Shown here: positions 1 through 7,788 of the stretch, one piece after another
How positions within the stretch are numbered: position 1 is the stretch's first letter
Layout of the letters: every line of letters starts with the position of its first letter
Assembly (NCBI GenBank): GCA_947456965.1
Contig: CANGTU010000003.1
Location: forward strand, 1 to 64,000
Direction of reading: 5' to 3'
Source: Flavobacteriales bacterium
GTDB lineage: Bacteria; Bacteroidota; Bacteroidia; Flavobacteriales_D; Sanyastnellaceae
DNA length: 64,000 bases
The notes under the pieces: model-generated
Told to the model about the DNA's origin: nothing
Databases searched by the model: none
What the model saw: only the letters and a program-made list of their open reading frames with translations
Program-made: the position numbers and the translations under genes

Positions 1-201
1 GTCATGACCTCCCCCGGTAAGGCTTCAACTTGCTAAAGCTTCGGATCGTTACTCCGCGCATAAGAGATTTTCACTCTCTCGTGGTCCTGTCCGTTGAAAG
101 AACTGTCATATTCGTGATTCAGGGCGCATACAGACGCTTGGCAAAAAAGCGGGGTCAGTACTTAAATGAAGTTATGAGCTTCGTATGAAGTTCAGCGCCA
201 T

Positions 202-261
202 CAGACGCTTTAGTTCTTCGAAATCCGCTTCTTCGCAAAGCGCCAAAACGTTAGCCGTCTG
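202..261. repeat. Imperfect nested inverted repeat upstream of the DinB-like gene
   Basis: The arms CAGACG (202-207) and CGTCTG (256-261) are complementary, and inside them CGCTTT (206-211) pairs with AAAGCG (237-242). The two pairings share bases, so they are alternatives or a bulged hairpin. The TTCTTCG heptamer also occurs twice inside. The structure ends about 30 bases before the start codon at 294. I see no gene in bases 1-293. It could be a leader structure or the edge of a mobile unit; the function is unknown. Confidence 0.4.
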
Positions 262-293
262 TTTAGGACGAAACAGCAAATAGATTTGAAAAT

Positions 294-866
294 ATGCCAA
301 ATGACTATTTAGACAGTGTAAAAAAACAGTTTGAGTACTACAAAATGCTTGGCGACAAAACGTTTTCGCAATTACAGGATGACAAGCTGTTTTGGCAATA
401 CAATGACGACAGCAACAGTATTGCGACAATTGTAAAACACATTTGGGGAAATATGCTCTCACGTTGGACAGATTTTTTAACGTCAGACGGAGAAAAAGAA
501 TTTCGTAACAGGGATGCGGAATTTGAAAATGATATTAAAACCAGAGAAGATCTTTTAGACAGGTGGAACGAAGGTTGGCATTGTCTTTTTAATGCAATCA
601 ACTCTTTGACCATGGACGACCTTGACAAAATTGTTTATATACGTAATCAGGAACACACTGTAACCGAAGCAATAAATCGACAACTCGCACATTATCCTTA
701 TCACATTGGACAAATTGTATTTATGGGAAAGATGCTTGCAGAAAATGGCTGGACTTCGCTATCCATTCCAAAAGGAAATTCACAATCGTATAACAACGAC
801 AAATTTTCAAAACCAAAACGAAGAGGACACTTTACAGACGAATTTCTAAATGACAAGAAAGAATAA
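294..866 (+). CDS. DinB-like (DUF1572-type) protein
   Basis: A 190-residue soluble protein without signal peptide. The spacing of histidines resembles the DinB/DUF1572 four-helix fold: one in the first third (IVKHIWGNM) and a pair near residues 133-137 (QLAHYPYHIGQ), the usual metal-binding pattern. Members are small helical proteins, often metal-dependent thiol transferases or of unknown role, so no specific reaction can be assigned. The gene is clearly AT-richer than the region after 11 kb, which suggests recent acquisition. It stands alone: the next gene starts 630 bases downstream, and a dispersed repeat begins 14 bases after its stop codon. The family call rests on the His pattern and length and is fairly secure. 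Confidence 0.75.
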   Translation: MPNDYLDSVKKQFEYYKMLGDKTFSQLQDDKLFWQYNDDSNSIATIVKHIWGNMLSRWTDFLTSDGEKEFRNRDAEFENDIKTREDLLDRWNEGWHCLFNAINSLTMDDLDKIVYIRNQEHTVTEAINRQLAHYPYHIGQIVFMGKMLAENGWTSLSIPKGNSQSYNNDKFSKPKRRGHFTDEFLNDKKE

Positions 867-879
867 AAACCCAACCACT

Positions 880-928
880 AGTCAAGTGGCCTTCTCCGCC
901 AGCTTTCCATGACAGGGAGCGGCTTTCA
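880..928 (+). repeat. Dispersed direct repeat, copy 1
   Basis: This segment has a second copy at 4919-4978. The right-hand 31 bases (898-928) match 4948-4978 with only three differences, and the left end (880-891) matches 4919-4929 apart from one base; the middles differ in length. Both copies directly follow the stop codon of a gene, and together they flank a 4-kb AT-rich block. It may mark a former recombination or insertion site. Confidence 0.6.
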
Positions 929-1394
929 CAACATCCTAGCCGAAACGTTTCACGAAGTCAAGGCGAGGCACTCTTGTACTTAATCCGGTGATCACAGACC
1001 ACATTCAGAATTGCCAAACTTTCCTGAAGTGTGTTACGCCAGGTGTGAAGTCAGCGCAATCACAGCAGGCTGAAATGGGTATATGGGATAACGAATTGTT
1101 CAACCGGCATTATGCGGCCGCCTTCTATTGCGATCCATAACGCCTGTGTATACTCGATCTCGCTCGTTGAGAGCGCTCATCTCAGGATGGACCAAGCTTC
1201 CGTTCCCTAAACGAGCAATCACTTGTCTTTTTTGGTGTTTTAGTTCTAATGGAAGACTCCACCCGCATTAACCGGGTTTAAGCATGCAAGGACCCACTGG
1301 TTGCACCGGCAACTCCGCCACAAACCATACCTCTTAGCACATTGCAGTCAGGAGCAACCTCTACTATATTTAGTCCTTCGAACAAGAACATGAA

Positions 1395-1465
1395 GAGCCG
1401 TGAAAAGGGAGACCTTCACGCACCGATCTGTGGGAAGTCAAGGGTGAGATTCCCCTGCCTGACCC
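1395..1465 (+). ncRNA. Relic of a group II intron 3' end (domains V and VI)
   Basis: Bases 1395-1428 have the exact 34-base plan of group II intron domain V: nine lower-stem bases beginning GAGCCG (with the AGC triad), five upper-stem bases, a GAGA (GNRA) tetraloop, five bases, a two-base AC bulge, and nine bases ending GATC. One C-C mismatch (1399 against 1424) and an A-C pair below the loop distinguish it from a clean helix. A domain VI-like hairpin follows, pairing 1437-1440 with 1460-1463 and GGG 1442-1444 with CCC. There is no reverse transcriptase reading frame in 867-1394, so this is an ORF-less or decayed intron. GTGTG at 1029 or 1043 could be its 5' end, but I cannot fix that boundary. 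Confidence 0.6.
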
Positions 1466-1495
1466 AACACGACGCAACATCACGATGACTAGATT

Positions 1496-2353
1496 ATGAA
1501 TCTGACCAAATACACCGACGACGAAAAAAACTCCATTCGCTTTTCAAACTTCAAAAAGTTTGAAGCTGAATGCCCGTTCACTGGCCTGGGAGTAAAATAC
1601 GTTGCATCTGGTGAAGAAACATATTACGTAAACGACAAAAAGTACAAGGTATGTGCCGGTGAATATATTATTGGAAATGAGTTCACCAAATCTCACGTAC
1701 AAATTGACCACAGAGAAAATGTCCAAGGTCTTTGTATTGATATATCATCTGAAATTATTTCTGAAGTAGCTGAATTTCATGATGTCCATGGTTCTGAATT
1801 AAAGAATTTTTTACTCTCAGATCAGTTTTTTATCAATCGGTACAATGTTAAGAACACAAGCCTGGGGTATTCCCTGAACGAGATCAATCAAAAAATAAAA
1901 ACGGGATCTTTCACGAATGATTTTCAGTCCAATGAATTGTTTTATAGCCTTGCCGAATCAATCATAACAGATCAACGATTTGTTTTTGAACATTTGTCTA
2001 AACTCGATTTCAAAAAGAAGGTCACGAATGAAGAAGTCTTCCGTTCTGTGCTTCAAGCCAAATCTATCATTGATGACCATATCACAGAAAATCTGTCCCT
2101 GGAAAAAATTGCGCTGCATACAGGGATTTCAAAATATCATTTCATTCGTGTGTTTAAATCTGCCTTCGGCATTGCTCCATATCAATACCAAAAGCGAAAA
2201 AGACTCGAACTCGCCAGATTGGATTTATTCACCGGGCATGAAATTTTATACACAGCCATTCGCTATGGATTTCCAGATGTATCTAGTTTTTCAAAGGCAT
2301 TTAAACAACAATTTGGACAGACTCCGGGATCAATAAAAAAAAGCAATTTTTGA
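1496..2353 (+). CDS. AraC-family transcriptional regulator
   Basis: A 285-residue protein with an N-terminal cupin-like sensor half (about residues 20-170) and a C-terminal AraC/XylS DNA-binding domain (about 185-283). The two helix-turn-helix units are visible: the first around LSLEKIALHTGISKYHFIRV, with the conserved F-K-x-x-F-G-x-x-P linker after it, and the second around YGFPDVSSFSKAFKQQFG-x-T-P-G. No signal or membrane segment. The ligand and targets are unknown. It lies 48 bases before the hydrolase fusion gene and on the same strand, so that gene is a likely target. Base composition is AT-rich like its neighbours. The ATG follows closely after the intron relic. Confidence 0.85.
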   Translation: MNLTKYTDDEKNSIRFSNFKKFEAECPFTGLGVKYVASGEETYYVNDKKYKVCAGEYIIGNEFTKSHVQIDHRENVQGLCIDISSEIISEVAEFHDVHGSELKNFLLSDQFFINRYNVKNTSLGYSLNEINQKIKTGSFTNDFQSNELFYSLAESIITDQRFVFEHLSKLDFKKKVTNEEVFRSVLQAKSIIDDHITENLSLEKIALHTGISKYHFIRVFKSAFGIAPYQYQKRKRLELARLDLFTGHEILYTAIRYGFPDVSSFSKAFKQQFGQTPGSIKKSNF

Positions 2354-2401
2354 CAATCCCATGTTTTTCCCACAACAGTCCTTTGCAGGAAAACTGCACT
2401 T

Positions 2402-4762
2402 ATGCTACGCCTGCTTTCCTTCTTCGCTTTTGCCCTTATCTCCCTTTGCTCTCCGGCTCAACTTCAGCGCAAACCACTTCTTGGCGCCCGTATCGAATAT
2501 GTTTCTGAGAATGGCCATTCCGGTTGTAAAGTGGCACAAGTTATTCGGGGAACAAGTGTTGAATTGAAACTGCAGGAAAATGACCTCATTCTGAACATCG
2601 GAGAAAAAGGCTTCCAATCCATCGATGAATTTATTAATCTCTTTTCAACCTACGAACCGGGTCAAGAAATTCAACTCTCCGTGCTTCGTGGAAAGAAGAA
2701 AATCACGCTCAAAGCCAAAGTCGCTGCTCGTCCATACGAAACAGATGATAACGCCAACGTTATTTACGACGAAGCAGCGTACAAAGGAGGACAATTGAGA
2801 GTCATCATCAATAAACCCTTCAAAGAAGATAAAATGCCAGCCATGCTCTTTATTCCGGGGTATACGTGCAGCAGCATTGATGAATTGACAAGCGATCATC
2901 CATACAAACGCATAGTGGATGCTTATGTTGATGCCGGATACGTAACACTTCGCATCGAAAAGAGTGGATTGGGAGATAGCAAAAATACGCCACCTTGTGA
3001 GTCATGCGATTTACTGGATGAGGTTGAAAATTTTGAAGTGGGGCTGAAAAAATTGAAGTCACTCCCTTACGTGGATAGCTCCCAGATCATTATTGTTGGT
3101 CATTCTATGGGTGGAATTATTGCGCCAGCTATCAGTGCCAGAAATCAAGTGGCTGGGGTTGTGGTGTACGGTACGACCGCTAAATCCTGGTTCGAATATC
3201 AGATTGAAATGTACCGCGTTCAAAATGCGCTGGCAGGAATGAACCCAATCGAAGTGGAACAATCAGTAGTCGAACAATACGAATTGAATTACCGATACTT
3301 TGTCAAAAAAGAGCGATTAGAGGATATTGCCAAAGACCCTAAAGCAGATAGTGTTTTGCGAACAAGTTGGGAATACGATGGAAATGGTAAAATCTATTCC
3401 CGTAATGCCGAATACTGGCGACAAATTCAGGACTACCCACATCTCGAAAACTGGAAAAATACCACAGCAAAAGTGTTGGTACAGTTCGGTGAATCTGATT
3501 TTCAGGCATTTTCAAGAGCTGATCACCAGCAAATTGTGAATACCGTTAATTATTTCCATCCAGGAAATGCCACCTTGATGACCTACCCTTCAACCGATCA
3601 CTTCTTTTCAAAATCGGGAACAATGCAGGAAGCCTATAACAAGTTCGTCAATGGTCAGATTCAACAGCTGTTTGATGAATACAATCAAGAGGTAGGTTTA
3701 TCAGCGGTGAAATGGAGCAATGAAATTCTATCCAAAAAGGATGATGTTAAGGTTCCTGAAAAAGGTTGGATCAAACTGAATACCGACCGCTACCCTGGTA
3801 AACAAGATGACATCACGTTCATCAACGAAAGAGAAGGCTGGTATGTCAACGGATACGGAAGTATTTACCACACCAGAAATGGCGGTGAAACCTGGGAAAA
3901 ACAAATGGAAAAGAAAGGGACATTTTTCCGTTGTATCGCATTTGTGGACAGTTTAAAGGGATTTGTTGGAACCGTTGGCACTGAGTACTTTCCGAATGTA
4001 ACAGATACCATTCCACTTTATGGAACCAATGATGGCGGTAAAACATGGAATCCTGTTTCTTATTCCGGACCTTATGTGAAAGGTTTGTGCGCGATAGATA
4101 TCGTGAAAGAGCAATACATCAACCACGGAAAAACAGATTATAAGATTCATATCTATGCTGTTGGACGCGTTGGAAGTCCGGCAAATATGATGGTCTCACA
4201 TGATGGCGGCCTCACCTGGACATCGAACAGCATGAATACGGACTGCAAAATGTTGTTTGACATCAACATGTTTGACAAGAACAACGGAATTGTCTGTGCC
4301 GCTTCGGATGAGGACATTGAAAAATCCAATGCACTCATCTTAAAAACCAGTGATGGCGGTAAGACCTGGAAAAATGTGTATCAATCCCATCGGCCTTTCG
4401 AAGGTACCTGGAAGGCCTCTTTTCCAACAAAGGATGTTGGCTATGTTACCATTCAATCGTACAATCCTGACCCCAATGTAAAACAGCAACGTATTGCCAA
4501 AACAACAGACGGGGGAAATACCTGGCAAGAAATCAATTTGGTGGAAGATGCTGGAGCAAGGGAATTTGGTATTGGTTTTATTGACGAAAACCACGGCTTT
4601 GTAGGCACCATGAATACAGGCTACGAAACCAAAGACGGTGGAAAAACCTGGAATACAGTGAACCTTGGAATGGCCTGCAACAAAATCCGAATTTACAAAG
4701 ATGCCAATGGGAAAATTTATGGCTATGCAATTGGTGTCGATGTACTGAAAGGGGGATTTTAA
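2402..4762 (+). CDS. Secreted PDZ / alpha-beta hydrolase / Ycf48-like beta-propeller fusion
   Basis: A 786-residue exported protein. After a signal peptide (about 1-19) comes a PDZ-like domain (about 20-105, with VAQVIRGTSVELKLQENDLI), then an alpha/beta hydrolase with the nucleophile elbow GHSMGG (Ser235) and a likely acid and histidine near SFDxD-like positions and STDHFF (about residue 400). From about 465 to the end there are repeats with NGGETW, DGGLTW and DGGKTW, the Asp-box signature of BNR/Ycf48-type propellers. A hydrolase of the peptidase-S9/esterase type is likely; the PDZ and propeller would serve substrate or partner binding. This domain order is uncommon. The ATG at 2402 gives a clean signal peptide. 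It probably shares control with the AraC gene upstream. Confidence 0.8.
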   Translation: MLRLLSFFAFALISLCSPAQLQRKPLLGARIEYVSENGHSGCKVAQVIRGTSVELKLQENDLILNIGEKGFQSIDEFINLFSTYEPGQEIQLSVLRGKKKITLKAKVAARPYETDDNANVIYDEAAYKGGQLRVIINKPFKEDKMPAMLFIPGYTCSSIDELTSDHPYKRIVDAYVDAGYVTLRIEKSGLGDSKNTPPCESCDLLDEVENFEVGLKKLKSLPYVDSSQIIIVGHSMGGIIAPAISARNQVAGVVVYGTTAKSWFEYQIEMYRVQNALAGMNPIEVEQSVVEQYELNYRYFVKKERLEDIAKDPKADSVLRTSWEYDGNGKIYSRNAEYWRQIQDYPHLENWKNTTAKVLVQFGESDFQAFSRADHQQIVNTVNYFHPGNATLMTYPSTDHFFSKSGTMQEAYNKFVNGQIQQLFDEYNQEVGLSAVKWSNEILSKKDDVKVPEKGWIKLNTDRYPGKQDDITFINEREGWYVNGYGSIYHTRNGGETWEKQMEKKGTFFRCIAFVDSLKGFVGTVGTEYFPNVTDTIPLYGTNDGGKTWNPVSYSGPYVKGLCAIDIVKEQYINHGKTDYKIHIYAVGRVGSPANMMVSHDGGLTWTSNSMNTDCKMLFDINMFDKNNGIVCAASDEDIEKSNALILKTSDGGKTWKNVYQSHRPFEGTWKASFPTKDVGYVTIQSYNPDPNVKQQRIAKTTDGGNTWQEINLVEDAGAREFGIGFIDENHGFVGTMNTGYETKDGGKTWNTVNLGMACNKIRIYKDANGKIYGYAIGVDVLKGGF

Positions 4763-4778
4763 ATTAATCAAAAACGCA

Positions 4779-4919
4779 ATGCAAACATTGATGCCTGATC
4801 TAAAATCATTACTCAGAAATCACTGGAAACCTGTTTTAGTAACCATTTTAACTGTTTATCTGCTTTATTCATTTGCGGACATCAAACAGGGAATCGCGGA
4901 TGGCTGGATGAATAAATGA
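4779..4919 (+). CDS. Small single-span membrane protein (46 residues)
   Basis: A short reading frame beginning with ATG 16 bases after the hydrolase stop. It encodes 46 residues: a short basic N-terminus (LLRNHWKP), one hydrophobic stretch (VLVTILTVYLLYSF, about residues 19-32) and a polar tail DIKQGIADGWMNK. This resembles small Bacteroidota membrane proteins that end in a D-I-K-Q-G-x-x-D-G-W pattern, whose role is not known to me. ATG at 4791 is an alternative start. The close spacing suggests co-transcription with the hydrolase fusion. Its stop codon overlaps the start of direct repeat copy 2. Confidence 0.6.
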   Translation: MQTLMPDLKSLLRNHWKPVLVTILTVYLLYSFADIKQGIADGWMNK

Positions 4920-4978
4920 GTCAGTGGCCAATCGGGTAGCCCGCCCTGCCAGCTTTCCCTGACAGGGAGAGGCTCTCA
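4919..4978 (+). repeat. Dispersed direct repeat, copy 2
   Basis: Second copy of the repeat at 880-928; the 31-base core 4948-4978 differs at three positions. In this copy the core contains a nearly perfect palindrome TCCCTG-A-CAGGGA (4957-4969). It starts at the stop codon of the small membrane protein. The base composition changes towards GC-rich shortly downstream, consistent with the edge of an acquired block. Confidence 0.6.
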
Positions 4979-5487
4979 ACCGAGCCATGAGAACTCATGC
5001 ATGCCTTAAAAACAAATAAACATGCATCTACCACCGCGTATACGGACCTCGAACACGGCGGTTCATGATGCAAAGGAGAGGCGCATGAATGTTTGCTCAA
5101 GGCGCATTCGTCCATGAGATTCAAAACGCCAAAGCAGACCAGTGCTCACGCAAGTTTCGGAAGCGGAAGCGTGATCACTCCCCACGGTGGGCGCCAGAAA
5201 CGAGCAAGCACGAGTATTATCCGGCGTTTTGGGACGCAATGGAAAGCTATCGCATGATCTGGATTGAAATAAAAACTGATTAAGGCCTCATGGCCGCACA
5301 CTAATTTTGTAATATAGCTCTGTCAATCCACTCCCGACCATATCAGAGAAACAGAACCACTGCTGCCAACAGATAAGGCTTCTTCTCCTCCTGAAAGGCA
5401 TGCGATGGAAGCCTGTGTTGCCGTGTATCCCGGCTCTGCCGAGGAGCCGGACAAGTCGTCCTGAATTTCCCAACGGCTAATCATTCC
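4979..5487. other. Intergenic region of about 500 bases after the AT-rich block
   Basis: No convincing gene. A hairpin CATGAG-AA-CTCATG (4985-4998) and GAAC-ACGGCG-GTTC (5051-5064) are visible. A 64-codon frame from 5089 has no recognisable features and I do not call it. A possible promoter lies at 5280-5309. Confidence 0.4.
5280..5309 (+). promoter_or_regulatory. Possible Bacteroidota-type promoter
   Basis: TAATTTTG at 5302-5309 fits the TAnnTTTG box; 19 bases upstream is TTA instead of TTG. It lies about 180 bases before the lipoprotein gene at 5488. A weak call because of the imperfect upstream element and the long leader. Confidence 0.3.
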
Positions 5488-6207
5488 ATGTGCCACCTGT
5501 TTGCTCCGATCCGATCCTGCCTGCTCGTGCTGGGTGCAATTCTGGCCCTGGGCTCCTGCAACACGCTGCGGAGGGCTTCAACCCACGGTCTCGACAGCGG
5601 GGCCTACTCGCTGCGCGCAGGCACCGGAAAGCCCCAGCCAGTGTATGCCGACGTGCTGGAAGACCAGATTGATCTCTATCCCAGAATCGGTCAGCAGCTT
5701 GACCGCAATCCCTTGCTGACCATTACGCTCCGGCCTTCCGATACGCTGCCCGCAGCACCAATCAAGCTCAGGAAGAGCAGTCTCGACATCGACATCACCA
5801 CCATCCTGCTTAAGTACCGGCCGGCTGTATCGGGACTCCAGCCGCAGCTCACCACCGACTTCAACCTCGCGATGTACGCTGGATGGAGACGCGACATCTA
5901 CACGATACGGCAATTTACAGATCCCCTCGGCCGATCGTTCTGTAAGCAATCAACCTGGGGGTATGACGTGGGCGTTTTTGCCGGTCCGGGAAGCACCGCC
6001 ATCACGCCGTTCACTACCGCCAATCGCAGGAGTGAAGAATACAGTGCTATGATCATCCAGACGGGTGTGGCCGCATTTATCGAATCCAGTGCGGTGAGCT
6101 TCGGACTGGGCATTGGTGTGGACCACCTCATGAACGGCGACCGGGACGTATGGATCTACCGGGACAAGCCGTGGATCGGATTCGTCGTGGGCGTAGCCAT
6201 CAACTGA
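5488..6207 (+). CDS. Hypothetical outer-membrane-associated lipoprotein
   Basis: A 239-residue protein with a lipoprotein signal: a hydrophobic stretch followed by LALGSC, placing the lipidated Cys at about residue 24. After a proline-rich, polar middle, the last half has alternating hydrophobic strands and ends in a glycine/aromatic pattern (FVVGVAIN), suggestive of a small beta-barrel or beta-sandwich. I do not recognise the family. GC-rich like the backbone and without a paralogue in the window. It precedes the duplicated surface-protein locus on the same strand but is 250 bases away from it. Start chosen at ATG 5488, which gives the best lipoprotein signal. Confidence 0.65.
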   Translation: MCHLFAPIRSCLLVLGAILALGSCNTLRRASTHGLDSGAYSLRAGTGKPQPVYADVLEDQIDLYPRIGQQLDRNPLLTITLRPSDTLPAAPIKLRKSSLDIDITTILLKYRPAVSGLQPQLTTDFNLAMYAGWRRDIYTIRQFTDPLGRSFCKQSTWGYDVGVFAGPGSTAITPFTTANRRSEEYSAMIIQTGVAAFIESSAVSFGLGIGVDHLMNGDRDVWIYRDKPWIGFVVGVAIN

Positions 6208-6459
6208 TCGCACGGCAGTCCGGCAATCCCCCGGCGCTGTACCCATGGGAACCGTCATCACCCATGCGCTCGCCACCATCAGAAACGTACGTTTTTATTT
6301 CCCGCAGGAATACCGCATCATACTCTGCGGATGGCATTTACGCGTGATGGACGTGATTTATGCAGGCGTCTCCGGCATATCCGGCGCATACGAAACCGGG
6401 GCGATAGCCTTGCCATAAAAAAGGAAATCGAACACCTTTGGACACCTCAACCAAAAGCC

Positions 6460-7114
6460 ATGAAAACCATTCTGTCCGCACTCTCTCTCATGCTGCTTAC
6501 TCTTCTTTCCTGCAAGAAGCAAGACGACCATGAAGGGTCCATTTTCGGTTATGTCTATACCGCCCACTCATCAACACCGGTGTACCGGGCGCTGATCCGT
6601 TCTCTGAACTACAAGCCCACCGCCGAACTGGGTATGGGTACCTATACTATCGTAACAATGGATACCACAGGACCTGACGGCTACTTCGAAATCCCGTTCA
6701 ACGATGAAGTAACTGATGTGCTCGCCTGGGGCATCAATAGTATTTATCCGGACCCGTCAAACATCGAAAAGGTAGCCCATTTTCAGAAAAACCGAATGCC
6801 CATCAAGTCATACCTCGAGGCACCCGGATGGTTGCGGTTTGTTGCCGCAGATCAGCAGCTCAACCAGAGGCCCATCTATACCCTGACCATCGAGTACAAA
6901 TCCCGCAAATCCCCTCAATCAGGTCCTGCTGGACCCGGAGTTTTACGCGGAACAATTCCCCACGCAGGAAATCAGAGAAGTGATCTCCAACGTGCCCCTC
7001 AATATCAGGTACCGGTACGTCTGTTATCTTCAGGGAGAAACGAAATGGCACGAATTGCCCCATCCCATGAAGGCACCCGCAATGGACGCGATTACGGTAG
7101 AACTGCCATACTGA
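6460..7114 (+). pseudogene. Frameshifted paralogue of the 7789-8442 lipoprotein
   Basis: From ATG 6460 the translation begins with a lipoprotein signal ending LLTLLSC and then parallels the intact lipoprotein at 7789: both have the block TTGPDGxFEIP and then a LEAPGWLR block. After about base 6900 the reading frame drifts into nonsense, but a neighbouring frame resumes the expected sequence (NIRYRYVCYLQGETKWHELP, matching KYRIHVSGEDYEWQQLP in the paralogue) and stops at 7112-7114, the position homologous to the paralogue's end. The total of 655 bases is one more than a multiple of three, consistent with a single-base shift near 6890-6915. Either a real inactivated copy or an assembly error; decay of the next gene favours the former. 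Confidence 0.8.
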
Positions 7115-7315
7115 TCCAGCGATCGCCGTCCGCGAGAAGCCCCTTGCCACCGCACTCTGCCATCGGAGCAGCTCACCGGTTGCATAGCCTGGGATGATGG
7201 CGCCAGTATTCTGCGAGCTTGCTATTGAAAACTGCATCTGAGAACTCCTGAAAAAACAGGAGGTGTTCTTAAACCGCGTACACTTTTTTACACATAACTA
7301 AAAAACCATAATCAA

Positions 7316-7615
7316 ATGAAACAACTCCTCTTTGCGGCGACATGGGTTTGGATTGCCCATTCGCCGGCGGGCGGACAAGTAAGTCCGCTCTATCAAAACC
7401 TCAACCTGGCCCCTTGTACCTCGGGGTATTTCCGGGCCCAATCCGAACATCCGTTGGCGCCATCTGACGGAACAAGCTATGCGGGAATTGATCCCGGAGA
7501 AATCCCGTGTCAACAATTGTCCATAAAGGAGGCGGACATTAACCATGAAGATGGGTTGTTTTTAACTCTGAATAACTCGCGGAAAAATCCGCTGACAAGC
7601 AGTCTCCCGTGCTAG
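7316..7615 (+). pseudogene. Truncated 5' copy of the giant T9SS lipase/beta-helix gene
   Basis: The 99-codon frame starts with a signal peptide nearly identical to that of the giant gene at 8517 (LLFAATWVWIAHSPAGGQ against LLFAAAWAWIAHSQAGGQ) and stays alignable to about base 7560 (KEADI against RKADI). It then diverges and stops at 7615 without any catalytic part. The untranslated bases just before both ATGs also match (both carry CTTAAACCGC and an A-rich stretch ending TCAAATG). It is thus the remnant of a tandem copy. The fragment could still be expressed and exported as a short peptide, but no function is expected. Confidence 0.8.
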
Positions 7616-7788
7616 CTAAATCGCAGATGAAAACTCCATAACGCAATACCCTGACACAAGAACGAATTACCTCAACTTCAGCTTGTCTCTGTTCGAAAAA
7701 TTCGAATTCCATGCGCATATGTTATGCGTGCATTTAACTTTGAAACAACGTGCGAAAAATGTACTTTCGAAAACCTAATTAAAAGGCC
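7616..7788. other. Junction between the decayed and intact gene pairs
   Basis: No gene. A hairpin GCGGA-AAAA-TCCGC (7580-7593, just inside the remnant) lies upstream. TTCGAA occurs twice around 7692-7706, followed by the palindrome and promoter box listed separately. This stretch should contain the breakpoint of the duplication. Confidence 0.5.
7711..7742 (+). promoter_or_regulatory. Promoter box with adjoining palindrome before the intact lipoprotein gene
   Basis: TAACTTTG at 7735-7742 fits the TAnnTTTG box, 46 bases before ATG 7789. Immediately upstream is an imperfect palindrome, ATGCGCATA (7711-7719) against TATGCGTGCAT (7723-7733), placed where a repressor or activator could occlude the promoter. 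No TTG at the ideal 19-base distance. Confidence 0.45.

Larger units (their letters stand above)
867..1495. other. 629-base intergenic region
   Basis: This gap contains direct repeat copy 1 (880-928) and the group II intron domain V/VI relic (1395-1465). Between them I see short hairpins (for example GAGCGCTC near 1170) but no convincing reading frame. If the intron relic is more than its 3' end, bases of about 1029-1394 would hold the remains of domains I-IV. Confidence 0.5.

Noticed and set aside
236-270. GTTAGCC near 250 as an integron attC right end
   Set aside because: It does not fit GTTRRRY exactly, and no matching complementary core site was found on the other side; the low-GC genes alone do not prove an integron.
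5089-5283. 64-codon frame in the region after the second direct repeat
   Set aside because: Composition is basic and irregular, no homologous pattern and no promoter; treated as non-coding.
6245-6418. 57-codon frame between the lipoprotein at 5488 and the decayed pair
   Set aside because: No recognisable features, no promoter box, and it runs into the leader of the next gene; probably chance.
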